Below are positions 24,726 to 33,075 of a DNA stretch of 39,175 nt, piece after piece. The position numbers and the translations under genes are program-made. The stretch is from contig CANREB010000023.1 of NCBI GenBank assembly GCA_947629525.1, positions 1-39,175 of the forward strand, in the 5' to 3' direction. Every line of letters begins with the position of its first letter. The first letter of the stretch is position 1. Origin of the DNA: an uncultured Lachnospiraceae bacterium. GTDB taxonomy: Bacteria > Bacillota > Clostridia > Lachnospirales > Lachnospiraceae. The notes beneath the pieces were generated by a model. The model ran no database searches. It saw only the letters and a list, made by a program, of their open reading frames with translations, and had not been told where the DNA came from.

Positions 24726-24769
24726 ATAATACCACAATCACGCTCGTTTTCCTATCACATTTTCACTAA
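24726..24769 (-). repeat. Repeated promoter-like element, copy B
   Basis: Second copy of the 40-bp repeat (24730-24769; partner at 21447-21486). On the minus strand TAGGAA (24749-24754), 17 bp and TATTAT (24726-24731) form a promoter pattern that would transcribe the small ORF and the DUF1349 gene, perhaps also the genes to the NADAR terminator. Confidence 0.6.
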
Positions 24770-24892
24770 ATTTCTCTCTTAAATCTTTCTCAGTTCTGTT
24801 TACCGGACAACCCAAAAGCGGGTCAGAGAATACAAAGACATTGAGTGAAACATAGATAATATTTAGCGGTAAGAACGGTGATAATGGCACTA

Positions 24893-24921
24893 TGGAAATA
24901 TGGCGCTTTCTATGTTATACT
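24893..24921 (+). promoter_or_regulatory. Promoter of the NUDIX gene
   Basis: TGGAAA (24893-24898), 17 bp, TATACT (24916-24921), with an upstream TG one base before the -10 (extended -10). Confidence 0.55.
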
Positions 24922-24970
24922 GTTTACAGCGCACTTTGAAAGAAGAGAGAAAATTGAAGGGATTATAAAT

Positions 24971-25435
24971 ATGTCAAGACAAATACGAACATCTGCAAAA
25001 GCGGTTATAATTCAAAACGGCAAATTGCTCGCAATAAAGTTGAATGACGGCAATGAGGAATGGTACATTTTGCCCGGCGGTGGTCAGGAAAGCGAGGAAA
25101 CACTTCCTCAGACTGTTGAGCGGGAAGTCAGAGAGGAAGCAGGGATAGAGGTTCAATGCAAAGATTTACTTTTTGTTATTGAAGGGATTCATGGAGAATG
25201 TTTTCATAGAATTGATTTGGTATTTTTATGTGATTACTTGGGAAAAGCCGAAAATGCAGTGCTTCATAGTGATACCAATCAGATTGGCTTTGATTGGCTG
25301 GATATATCTATATTGAACAGGCTGCCGCTCTTTCCGTCAAAGCTCCGCCGCCCGATAATGAATTTTTATGGGGGAAAAGAATACGCAAAGTATCTCGGAA
25401 ATGAAGAGGCGGGGGATCCGGAATGTTTAGAATAA
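24971..25435 (+). CDS. NUDIX hydrolase
   Basis: NUDIX enzymes cleave nucleoside diphosphates linked to another group (X). The NUDIX box is complete: GGGQESEETLPQTVEREVREEAGIEV, with the REVREEAG core. The fold starts with TSAKAVIIQNGKLLAIKL and includes EEWYILPGG. 154 residues is typical. The substrate cannot be read from sequence; ADP-ribose is one option that would fit the NAD-related genes in the island. I start at ATG 24971 (MSRQIRTS) behind GAAGG; an upstream in-frame start at 24878 would put the promoter inside the gene. A nucleotidyltransferase gene follows 66 bp downstream in the same direction. Confidence 0.92.
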   Translation: MSRQIRTSAKAVIIQNGKLLAIKLNDGNEEWYILPGGGQESEETLPQTVEREVREEAGIEVQCKDLLFVIEGIHGECFHRIDLVFLCDYLGKAENAVLHSDTNQIGFDWLDISILNRLPLFPSKLRRPIMNFYGGKEYAKYLGNEEAGDPECLE

Positions 25436-25501
25436 ATAAATATATTGAGGGCTGTTTTTATGATATTATTTTCATGTAAATGACAACGAGGAGATAGTGT
25501 T

Positions 25502-26272
25502 ATGTTATATCAGAATATATTAGATGAAATTGTTGACAAAAGCAAAACTATTTTTAAGGAGGAGCTTACAGGCATTTATTTGCATGGTTCATTGGCGATG
25601 GGGTGTTTCAATCCGAAGAAAAGTGATATTGATTTAATGATTGTAATTGATAATAACATCACAAATTTTCAGAAATTGCAGTTTATGAACCATATCGTAG
25701 AATTGAATAAAACAGCTCCAAGTAAGGGAATTGAATTGAGTATCGTCAAGAAAAAATATTGCGGGAAATTTCTTTACCCCACACCATTCGAATTACATTT
25801 TTCAAATGCACATCTGCAATGGTTTATTGATAACCCGACAGATTATATTCATAAAATGAAGGGTACAGATAAGGATTTGGCAGCACATTTTACAATCATA
25901 AAAAAGTATGGCGTAATGTTGTATGGGGAAGAAATTGATAACATATTTGCCGATGTGCCAAGAAAAGATTACATTGACAGCATTTGGTATGACGTCGAGG
26001 GCGCTAAGGAAGATATATTGGAAGAACCTGTTTATGTAATCCTGAATTTATGCAGAGTTGCGGCTTTCCTCAAAAATGATTTAATTCTTTCCAAAAAGCA
26101 GGGTGGAGAATGGGCGTTGCAAAACCTTTCAGCGCAATACCATGCTTTAATCTCAAAGGCATTACAAAGTTATATATCGGATACGGAAATGGACTTATCT
26201 AATATGGAAGCACAAAAATTTGCTGATTATATGCTGCGGATGATACGCAAACTCACATCCCGGTCCTTATAA
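25502..26272 (+). CDS. Aminoglycoside nucleotidyltransferase-like protein (ANT(9)/AadA-type, DUF4111)
   Basis: 256 residues with the nucleotidyltransferase motif LHGSLAMGCFNPKKSDIDLMIV (GS...DxD, residues 28-49) and a C-terminal helical domain containing ILNLCRVAAFLKNDLILSKKQGGEWAL, as in the AadA/ANT(9) group that adenylates streptomycin or spectinomycin. Whether this distant member confers resistance is unknown; many chromosomal homologues have not been tested. GAGGAG stands 8 nt before the ATG. The 3' end overlaps the convergent MATE gene by 20 bp. Confidence 0.85.
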   Translation: MLYQNILDEIVDKSKTIFKEELTGIYLHGSLAMGCFNPKKSDIDLMIVIDNNITNFQKLQFMNHIVELNKTAPSKGIELSIVKKKYCGKFLYPTPFELHFSNAHLQWFIDNPTDYIHKMKGTDKDLAAHFTIIKKYGVMLYGEEIDNIFADVPRKDYIDSIWYDVEGAKEDILEEPVYVILNLCRVAAFLKNDLILSKKQGGEWALQNLSAQYHALISKALQSYISDTEMDLSNMEAQKFADYMLRMIRKLTSRSL

Positions 26273-27602
26273 TCTCTTTCCATTTTTTTGAAAACACATA
26301 ATATCCTATCATCATTACCATTCCAAAGATGAAGCTGGCGGGGAAGCTCAGCATTATGTATGTCCCATCAAAATAGCGGTCTATAAAGTATGCGCACGGA
26401 ATGCGCACTGCCCAAAGCATAAGTATGTTCACAATCGTCGAATAACGGATAAGCCCCACGCCGTTTACTATGCAGATAATTCCGTTAAATATAGCATAAA
26501 ACCATTGAGATAAGAGCATGACTACGACATATCTGCTTGCATACATAAGCACCGCCTCATCTCTTGTGAAAATCCGCAGTATCGGCATGCGAAACGAAAT
26601 CATACCCAATCCGAAAGCCAATGTGACAATTCCCGAAATCATAGGAATACGTATGTAACCCTGCCGAAGTCTGTCAAAATTTCCTGCGCCGAAATTTTGC
26701 CCCGAAAAGGTTGTCGCCGCAGAGGAAAGCGCGGTAATCGCTATATTCGTCAGTCCCGTCACCCTGCCCGCGACCGAATTGCCTGCCATAAAAACAGAAC
26801 CCTGCGCGTTTACTAAAGTCTGTACCGCTACATGCCCGAGTGAGTACAGCGAATTGTTAAGCCCGATAGGAAGCCCTATCATAATTATCTGTTTCAACTC
26901 TTTCGCGTCAAAACCTTTGGGGAAATACGGCAGTCCCAAATCGGGAAATTTTTTCCTGATATATATGATACTGATGAACCACGACAGATACATGGCAAGG
27001 CTTGTTGAAAGCGCCGCGCCGCCCGCATCCATTCCCAATACCGCAACAAACAAAAGGTCAAGTACGATATTAGCGATACACGATACCACCAAAAACCACA
27101 ATGACGCCTTGCTGTCCCCAAGCCCACGCAGTATTCCCGCGTTCATGTTGTAGCCTATATTTCCAAGCGCCCCGAGAAACACTATCCGCGTGTACGCTAC
27201 AGCGGCATCCCATGTATCTGCCGGCGCCCCCATCCACCCAAGTATGAGCGGTGCCGCAAAATATCCTATGATGCAGACAGGTATTCCGCATACATACACA
27301 AAAAATGTGGCGGTGTCCACTGCACGCCGCATTCGATTTGCATCCTTAGCCCCCGCATATTGTGAGATCAGTATGGACACGCCCGAACCTATTCCCAAAA
27401 ATATGCACAAGAGCACTTCAACAGGCTGGGCGCTTGTCCCCACTGCCGCCAGAGAAGTCTCACCGCAGTAATTCCCGATAACCAAAGTATCCACAGTGGT
27501 ATACAAATACTGCAGTATATTTCCCAGTATGATAGGAATGGCAAAGAGAAATACATTCCTCATAATCGGTCCTGTAGTCATATCTATTTTTTCCTGTTTC
27601 AT
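26253..27602 (-). CDS. MATE family efflux transporter
   Basis: A multidrug and toxin extrusion (MATE) transporter, exchanging cations for organic substrates across the membrane. The 449 residues show about twelve membrane segments in two homologous halves. Family-typical stretches include TTGPIMRNVFLFAIPIILGNILQYLYTTVDTLVIG at the start and LPIGLNNSLYSLGHVAVQTLVN at the start of the second half. I take ATG 27602 (MKQEKIDMTTG); a GTG 24 bp upstream has no site. It is divergent from an AraC-type regulator, which probably controls it. The end overlaps the convergent nucleotidyltransferase gene. Confidence 0.93.
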   Translation of the reverse strand: MKQEKIDMTTGPIMRNVFLFAIPIILGNILQYLYTTVDTLVIGNYCGETSLAAVGTSAQPVEVLLCIFLGIGSGVSILISQYAGAKDANRMRRAVDTATFFVYVCGIPVCIIGYFAAPLILGWMGAPADTWDAAVAYTRIVFLGALGNIGYNMNAGILRGLGDSKASLWFLVVSCIANIVLDLLFVAVLGMDAGGAALSTSLAMYLSWFISIIYIRKKFPDLGLPYFPKGFDAKELKQIIMIGLPIGLNNSLYSLGHVAVQTLVNAQGSVFMAGNSVAGRVTGLTNIAITALSSAATTFSGQNFGAGNFDRLRQGYIRIPMISGIVTLAFGLGMISFRMPILRIFTRDEAVLMYASRYVVVMLLSQWFYAIFNGIICIVNGVGLIRYSTIVNILMLWAVRIPCAYFIDRYFDGTYIMLSFPASFIFGMVMMIGYYVFSKKWKEIIRTGM

Positions 27603-27663
27603 TTGTCTGCCCCATTTCCGCGTCACACTTTACACCATTGCTTCTGTCACGCTGCTGTCTACT

Positions 27664-27669
27664 ATTATA
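27664..27669 (-). promoter_or_regulatory. -10 element of the MATE gene
   Basis: A perfect TATAAT on the minus strand, 62 nt before the MATE start. The -35 (CGGAAA or GGAAAA) is weak, as expected for an activator-dependent promoter. Confidence 0.5.
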
Positions 27670-27722
27670 CAGCAAAAAAATTATATTTTCCGTTTAATTT
27701 TTGACATATTTGATTAAAAACC

Positions 27723-27750
27723 TTGATTTTTTGTCTTTTTGAATTATACT
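27723..27750 (+). promoter_or_regulatory. Promoter of the AraC-family regulator gene
   Basis: TTGATT (27723-27728), 16 bp, TATACT (27745-27750); start of transcription about 27757, some 34 nt before the gene. Confidence 0.65.
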
Positions 27751-27790
27751 ATTTGTATGTGCATAATTATCTGAATAAGGAGCCGAAATT

Positions 27791-28615
27791 TTGTCAAAAA
27801 TATTTGAAATCTCAAAAAAACGCCATGAGCCATATTTTAATATGAAGTCCGCGCATCTGCATCCGATGTATGAGATATATTACCTGATGAACGGCACACG
27901 CAAAATCTTTCTTGACGATTCAATTTATATTTTGGGAAAAGGCGACATGGTCTTTATTCCTATGAATACCATACATAAAACCTCATATATAAACGATAAA
28001 TCACACGAGCGAATTGTCATAACTTTCAGCGACAAGGCAGTACCTGACATAAAATCGTCATCTTCCCAAATATCCTTCAAAAATATATTTCGTTTTGATC
28101 CGGTCACACACATTTCAAGTACACACAGGGATCATATCGAGGGACTTTTAAACAGGATGTTGTCGGAATATGAACAGGGCGATGATTATTCCGATATAAA
28201 TATCAAAAACTGCCTTCAGGAACTTATGATATTTCTGATACGCTACAAACGTCGTTGGGGCAGCGAACAGATACAAAGCACGGAAATGACAGACACTGTT
28301 ATGCAGGAAGCCGCAAGATATATAAGAAACAATTATATGGAAGATTTAAGCCTCGAAAATATAGCGGCACATGTAAATATGAGTCCTTCATATTTTTCAA
28401 AAAAGTTTAAATCTTCCACAGGTTTCGGTTACATAGAATATCTTATAAATGTAAGAATACAGGAAGCATCGGATATGCTTCTTGAAACAAACGAGTCCGT
28501 CAACGCGATTGCTTTAAAATGCGGATTTAATGACAGTAATTACTTTGGCAGCGCGTTTAAAAAGATTAAAGGCGTCTCCCCATTAAAATACAGAAAAAAC
28601 AGTAAGTACATATAA
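27791..28615 (+). CDS. AraC family transcriptional regulator
   Basis: 274 residues. The N-terminal part is a cupin-like ligand domain (HLHPMYEIYYLMNGTRKIFL ... LGKGDMVFIPMNTIHKTSY). The C-terminal 100 residues carry the two helix-turn-helix units of the family: LSLENIAAHVNMSPSYFSKKFKSSTGFGYIEYL and VNAIALKCGFNDSNYFGSAFKKIKGVSPLKYR. The start codon is TTG (27791), supported by AAGGAG 8 nt upstream. It is divergent from the MATE gene and likely controls it in response to a small molecule or sugar; the signal is unknown. The stop is only 4 bp from the stop of the convergent rseP. Confidence 0.93.
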   Translation: MSKIFEISKKRHEPYFNMKSAHLHPMYEIYYLMNGTRKIFLDDSIYILGKGDMVFIPMNTIHKTSYINDKSHERIVITFSDKAVPDIKSSSSQISFKNIFRFDPVTHISSTHRDHIEGLLNRMLSEYEQGDDYSDINIKNCLQELMIFLIRYKRRWGSEQIQSTEMTDTVMQEAARYIRNNYMEDLSLENIAAHVNMSPSYFSKKFKSSTGFGYIEYLINVRIQEASDMLLETNESVNAIALKCGFNDSNYFGSAFKKIKGVSPLKYRKNSKYI

Positions 28616-28619
28616 CGCC

Positions 28620-29663
28620 TTAAAATATCCTCGTCAGATCATTATAGAACACAAACACCATCAAAATCATCAGACAGACAAAACCTATAAAATGCACCAT
28701 TCCTTCTTTTTCAGGCGATACAGGCTTACCTCTTACGACCTCGATGAGCATGAACAGCAGCCTTCCCCCGTCAAGCGCGGGAAGCGGCAGTAAGTTCATC
28801 ACTCCCAGGTTCACACTGAGCAGCACAGCGAAATTGATCATCGTAAGAACCACCGTTGGCAGCCCATAAGGCTTCACTTCATCGATCGTCTCATCTATCG
28901 TCACGGCAATACCTACAGGTCCTGAGAGGTCATTTGCGGACAGTCTCCCCTGAACAAGCATAAGAAGGCTCTTTATCGTAGTCTTGAGCCAGTACCTCAC
29001 CTCGTATGCACTGTACGTGACAAGCTTTATTCCCTTACATTCCATATATTCGCCAATGGTAAAGCCGATATAATAGCGGTTATCTTCCTCGCTGAACTTT
29101 GGGGTCAGCATAGTCTTATACCGTTCGCCGTTTCTCTTGTACTCTATCTCTATAGTTTCCCCGCGGCTAAGCGCCGAAACAAAAGTAACCTCACCCTGAA
29201 GGTATATCCTTTCACCATCGATACGCGTGATGACATCCCCTGCCTGAAGTCCTGCTTCCTGTGCGGGATACCCTTCAGTCAGCGAACCTATGACGGGAAT
29301 TGTAACCCCCGAAAAGCCTACTACAATCAGCGCAAGCAGATAAGCAAGTATAATATTGAAAAAAGGACCCGCAAAGACAGTAGCTATCCTTGCCCACACA
29401 TTCGCTTCGTTGAACGCGCCTTCATGCTCGTCGGAAGAATATGTTCCGTCTTCCCCTTCAAACATGCATGCCCCGCCGATAGGCAAAAGCCGCAGCACAT
29501 AACGCGTCCCGCCTTTAGTAAACTTTACGATAGAAGGACCCATACCCACGGCAAACTCCAAAACTTTAATTCCATTTAACTTTGCAATAAGAAAATGCCC
29601 CAGCTCGTGGGATATTACTACCACACTGAAAACAAGTATGAACACTATTATAGTTACAACCAT
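28620..29663 (-). CDS. rseP: Site-2 metalloprotease RseP (RasP)
   Basis: An intramembrane zinc protease that cleaves anti-sigma factors and other membrane peptides. The zinc motif HELGH lies in the first membrane segment (VVISHELGHFLIAKL, about 16-30). A PDZ domain follows (GYPAQEAGLQAGDVITRIDGE), then the second catalytic segment MNLLPLPALDGGRLLF near 290. 347 residues is typical. GGAGG is 13 nt before the ATG, longer than usual. It follows dxr by 18 bp in the conserved chain. Its natural neighbour ispG has been displaced by the island. Confidence 0.96.
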   Translation of the reverse strand: MVVTIIVFILVFSVVVISHELGHFLIAKLNGIKVLEFAVGMGPSIVKFTKGGTRYVLRLLPIGGACMFEGEDGTYSSDEHEGAFNEANVWARIATVFAGPFFNIILAYLLALIVVGFSGVTIPVIGSLTEGYPAQEAGLQAGDVITRIDGERIYLQGEVTFVSALSRGETIEIEYKRNGERYKTMLTPKFSEEDNRYYIGFTIGEYMECKGIKLVTYSAYEVRYWLKTTIKSLLMLVQGRLSANDLSGPVGIAVTIDETIDEVKPYGLPTVVLTMINFAVLLSVNLGVMNLLPLPALDGGRLLFMLIEVVRGKPVSPEKEGMVHFIGFVCLMILMVFVFYNDLTRIF

Positions 29664-29681
29664 TATTTATGTCTGACCTCC

Positions 29682-30827
29682 TCAATATTCAGCCTCGATC
29701 AACTCATAAGTCTCATGCTCTGCAGAAAGTATCGCGTCCACGTCAGGCGCGTCTATACGTTTATGCGCGTCCATGCACATTTCTATGATATCCATTATTT
29801 CCATGAAACGTATCTTTTTATGTAAAAACAGGCTCACGGCTTTCTCATTTGCCGCGTTAAATACAGTCGGAATGCTTCCGCCTTCCCTTGCCGCACGCAG
29901 CGCGAGCTTTAATCCCGTAAAGGTCTCCATATCAGCCTTCTCAAACGTAATGCTGCCCAATTCGTAAAAATCAACGCGCCTGCCGCTCATCGGACGCCTG
30001 TCGGGATAAAACAGCGCATACTGTATCGGAAGCTTCATATCAGGAACTCCAAGCTGTGCGATTATCCCGCCGTCAACATACTCAACCATCGAGTGGATGA
30101 TACTTTGCGGATGCACGACAACATCGATATCGTCAAGCCCTACATCAAAAAGCCATCTTGCCTCCATAACTTCGAGCCCCTTATTCACAAGAGTTGCGGA
30201 ATCAATCGTAATTTTCTTTCCCATAGACCAGTTCGGATGCTTTAGGGCATCTTCGGGTCTTACGCTTTCAAGTTCTTTTCTTGTCATTCCCCTGAAGGGT
30301 CCGCCGGATGCGGTGATGAGCAGTCTGCTCACACGCTCTTTTTTCTGTCCTTGCATTGACTGGAAAATAGCGCTGTGCTCACTGTCTACAGGAAGTATTG
30401 ATACGCCTTCCTTAGCCGCAAGCGGCATTATGATATGCCCTGCCGTCACGAGTGTTTCCTTATTTGCAAGCGCAATATCCTTATGTGCCTTAATAGCCGC
30501 TATCGTCGGACGTATGCCTATCATACCCACAATAGCCGTAACAAGCATCTCCATATCATCCATCTGCGCTATCTGCAAAAGTCCGTCCATTCCGCCAAGA
30601 ACTTTTATATCCGTATCGGCAAGCCTTGTCTTAAGCTCGTTGGCAGCTTCACTGCTATCCATGGACACCAAACGCGGTTTAAACTCCCTTGCCTGTTTTT
30701 CCATAAGTTCAACATTTGTTCCCGCCGCAAGCCCCACTACCTGAAGATCATCAGGATTTTCACGCACGATTTCAAGCGTCTGCGTCCCAATAGAGCCTGT
30801 AGAGCCCAAAATAGCTATCTTTTTCAC
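29682..30827 (-). CDS. dxr: 1-deoxy-D-xylulose 5-phosphate reductoisomerase Dxr
   Basis: Dxr converts DXP to MEP with NADPH, the second step of the MEP isoprenoid pathway that IspG also serves. Visible: IAILGSTGSIGTQTLEIV (NADPH-binding), LANKETLVTAG, the metal-binding PVDSEHSAIFQ, and the ASGGPF and WSMGKKITIDSATLVNKGLEVMEA loops. 381 residues. The start is a GTG at 30827, with AAAGGAAG upstream. It shares a co-directional run with cdsA and rseP. Confidence 0.97.
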   Translation of the reverse strand: MKKIAILGSTGSIGTQTLEIVRENPDDLQVVGLAAGTNVELMEKQAREFKPRLVSMDSSEAANELKTRLADTDIKVLGGMDGLLQIAQMDDMEMLVTAIVGMIGIRPTIAAIKAHKDIALANKETLVTAGHIIMPLAAKEGVSILPVDSEHSAIFQSMQGQKKERVSRLLITASGGPFRGMTRKELESVRPEDALKHPNWSMGKKITIDSATLVNKGLEVMEARWLFDVGLDDIDVVVHPQSIIHSMVEYVDGGIIAQLGVPDMKLPIQYALFYPDRRPMSGRRVDFYELGSITFEKADMETFTGLKLALRAAREGGSIPTVFNAANEKAVSLFLHKKIRFMEIMDIIEMCMDAHKRIDAPDVDAILSAEHETYELIEAEY

Positions 30828-30857
30828 AAAATTACTTCCTTTCGCCCTATAATTATA

Positions 30858-31706
30858 TTAGAACTTCATAAACAATATTATCAAAAAATAAGTTATTGGC
30901 GCAGTAAAAATAACGCTGTCAAAACGATCCATAATGCCGCCATGTCCCGGGATAAGCTTGCCGTAATCCTTTATATCGTGATTACGCTTAATTGCAGAAG
31001 CCGCCAAGTCCCCAACCTGTGATATGACTGAACCCGCCGCACTCACCACGCAGAGCATTACGGCAAATACCGACGCATTAAATATCCTGTCGAGAAAAAT
31101 ACCGAAAGCCGCGCCGACGACAGCCGAACCGGCAATACCGCCTATAGAACCTTCTATAGACTTTTTCGGGCTTAACACAGGCGCAAGCTTGTGCTTACCG
31201 ATAAGTACGCCCACAAGATAAGCACATGTATCGGATATCCACGAACTTATAAAAATAGCCCACACCAAATATATACCAAAATCAAGCTGCCTTGTCAAAA
31301 ATACGAATGAAAGCATCACAGGCGCGTATATCATGGAAAAATATGATGCCATGACCTGAGCCGCCGTAAATTTCGGAAAACTGAATACATAAACAGACAT
31401 AAGCGCCATCAGGAACAATATGGAAACTGCCATTACACAATCCGGAACATCAAAAAAATAAACCGCGGGATAATAACAGCTTATCGCAATCAGACCTGTT
31501 ATTTCCAACGCATTTGGCTTTTTAGAATTTTTTTCCCGTATGCCGCATGCCTTTGTAAGTTCCAAATATCCCACAACAGAAACAAGGTACAGCGTCACGG
31601 CAAGCACCGCGCCCCCCGACAGTATGGTCACAAGAGCAATGATTACCAAAAAAACAGCGCTTATCACCCGCTCTTTGCTTATTTTTTTCAAAACATCAGA
31701 AGCCAT
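30858..31706 (-). CDS. cdsA: Phosphatidate cytidylyltransferase CdsA
   Basis: CdsA makes CDP-diacylglycerol from phosphatidate and CTP for membrane phospholipid synthesis. The 282 residues have about eight membrane segments and the signature near the C-terminus: SDTCAYLVGVLIGKHKL, SPKKSIEGSIGG and KLIPGHGGIMDRFDS. The start ATG is 3 bp after uppS; the ribosome binding site AAGGAGG lies in the last uppS codons, so translation is coupled. Confidence 0.96.
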   Translation of the reverse strand: MASDVLKKISKERVISAVFLVIIALVTILSGGAVLAVTLYLVSVVGYLELTKACGIREKNSKKPNALEITGLIAISCYYPAVYFFDVPDCVMAVSILFLMALMSVYVFSFPKFTAAQVMASYFSMIYAPVMLSFVFLTRQLDFGIYLVWAIFISSWISDTCAYLVGVLIGKHKLAPVLSPKKSIEGSIGGIAGSAVVGAAFGIFLDRIFNASVFAVMLCVVSAAGSVISQVGDLAASAIKRNHDIKDYGKLIPGHGGIMDRFDSVIFTAPITYFLIILFMKF

Positions 31707-31709
31707 CTG

Positions 31710-32417
31710 TCAGTCCTCCTTAACAAGACCGTATCTTCTATCCCGTTTCTGATATGATTCTACCGCCTTTTCAAGCTCTGCTTTATTAAAATCAGGCCAA
31801 TGTACCGGCGTATAGTAAAATTCAGTATAGGCAAGCTGCCAAAGCATAAAATTTGACAAGCGCTGCTCGCCTGATGTCCTTATCAGAAGGTCGGGATCCG
31901 GCAGTCCCGCCGTATCAAGCTCGTTTGCAATACTCATCTCATTGATATCGGCAGGTGAAAGCTCTTTGTCTGCTGCCTTCTCTGCAATCTTTCTGACTGC
32001 CCTTGTTATCTCGTCACGGCTTCCGTAATTTATCGCTATCTGAAAATGCAGTCCCGTATTAGCCGCTGTCGCCTCCTCAAGCTTTGCTATCTTTTCCCTG
32101 ATATCGTCGTCGAGCCTCGTCTTATCTCCCAAAACCCTGACGCACATATTATTTTTCTGCGCGCGCTTAAGGCAGTTTTTCATATAACTGCGCAGAAGAT
32201 TCATAAGCGTATCGACCTCATCCTGAGGTCTGTTCCAGTTTTCGGTAGAAAACGCATACACTGTAAGGTAATTAATACCCATATTGTATGCAATCTCACA
32301 TATATCCTCAACCGTTTTTGCCCCCTGCACATGCCCTGCAGTGCGGGGCAGCCCTTTTGCTTTTGCCCAACGCCCGTTACCGTCCAAAATTATCGCCACA
32401 TGATTTGGCACACTCAT
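31710..32417 (-). CDS. uppS: Isoprenyl transferase UppS (undecaprenyl diphosphate synthase)
   Basis: UppS extends farnesyl diphosphate with isopentenyl units to undecaprenyl diphosphate, the lipid carrier for cell wall building blocks. Visible: HVAIILDGNGRWAKAKGLPR (catalytic Asp, about 6-25), YLTVYAFSTENWNRP, INYGSRDEI and the substrate-binding LPDPDLLIRTSGEQRLSNFMLWQLAYTE. 235 residues. It stands after a terminator that follows frr, so it may have its own promoter in the AT-rich stretch at 32418-32450. Confidence 0.97.
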   Translation of the reverse strand: MSVPNHVAIILDGNGRWAKAKGLPRTAGHVQGAKTVEDICEIAYNMGINYLTVYAFSTENWNRPQDEVDTLMNLLRSYMKNCLKRAQKNNMCVRVLGDKTRLDDDIREKIAKLEEATAANTGLHFQIAINYGSRDEITRAVRKIAEKAADKELSPADINEMSIANELDTAGLPDPDLLIRTSGEQRLSNFMLWQLAYTEFYYTPVHWPDFNKAELEKAVESYQKRDRRYGLVKED

Positions 32418-32452
32418 AACAAATACCTCTCTTAATCTTTATATAATATGGT

Positions 32453-32480
32453 AAAAAAGCGTTGCTCGGCAGCAACGCTT
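32453..32480 (-). terminator. Intrinsic terminator between frr and uppS
   Basis: The minus strand forms a perfect 10-bp stem (AAGCGTTGCT / AGCAACGCTT) with a GCCG loop followed by a T-run. It splits a gene chain often regarded as one operon. Confidence 0.93.
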
Positions 32481-32504
32481 CCATTGATCATGTATTATGC
32501 GTGA

Positions 32505-33056
32505 TTATACGGTCATTATTTCCTTAGATTTTTCTTCAACAGCCTTGTCGATATCTTTTATGAATTTGTCGGTGAGCTTTTGTACCTCGTCTTCAAGATC
32601 CTTTATCTCATCCTCTGAGACTTCGGTCTTTGCAAGCTTCTTGAAAGCATCATTGGCATCACGTCTTATGTTGCGGATGGCAACTTTGCTTTCTTCACCC
32701 TTCTTTTTGATATCTTTCACGAGTTCTTTTCTTCGATCCTCAGTAAGTTCGGGAAATACCAAACGTATAACGCTTCCGTCATTGCTCGGTGTGATGCCGA
32801 TGTCAGAACTCATTATTGCCCTCTCGATTTCTTTAATAAGGCTCTTCTCCCATGGGGAAATCTGAAGCATCCGCGCCTCCGGCACAGTTATGTTGCCCAC
32901 CTGCTGCAGCGGGGTAGGCGTACCGTAATAATCCACCTTTATTTTATCCAAGACATGAGGATTTGCTCTTCCCGCGCGTATCGTCTGATAATCCGCAAGA
33001 AGGAACTCATATGCCTTGTTCATCTTATCTTCATATGTTTTTACTCTCGAATCCAT
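32505..33056 (-). CDS. frr: Ribosome recycling factor
   Basis: RRF separates the ribosome after termination together with EF-G. The 183 residues show the family layout: a long helix pair with YQTIRAGRANPHVLDKIKVDYYG, then TPLQQVGNITVPEARMLQI, IGITPSNDGSVIRLVFPELTEDRRKELV, and the helical C-terminus. It lies 19 bp after pyrH, the usual partner. Confidence 0.98.
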   Translation of the reverse strand: MDSRVKTYEDKMNKAYEFLLADYQTIRAGRANPHVLDKIKVDYYGTPTPLQQVGNITVPEARMLQISPWEKSLIKEIERAIMSSDIGITPSNDGSVIRLVFPELTEDRRKELVKDIKKKGEESKVAIRNIRRDANDAFKKLAKTEVSEDEIKDLEDEVQKLTDKFIKDIDKAVEEKSKEIMTV

Positions 33057-33075
33057 TATTCTCCTCCATTGCAGG

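Larger units (their letters stand above)
19893..28619. other. Accessory island inserted between rseP and ispG
   Basis: The flanking genes rseP and ispG are neighbours in the widespread frr-uppS-cdsA-dxr-rseP-ispG-polC order. The interval between them holds genes in both orientations with no link to lipid or replication functions: an ATPase, the ART-partner-NADAR operon, NUDIX, a nucleotidyltransferase, and a MATE/AraC pair. The DNA between about 21190 and 25500 looks more AT-rich than the core by eye. No integrase, transposase, tRNA or clear terminal repeats are visible, so the way it arrived is unknown; it may have built up in steps. Confidence 0.7.

Noticed and set aside
19893..28619. Island as a prophage or integrative conjugative element.
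   Set aside because: There are no integrase, structural, replication or transfer genes and no flanking direct repeats that I can see.
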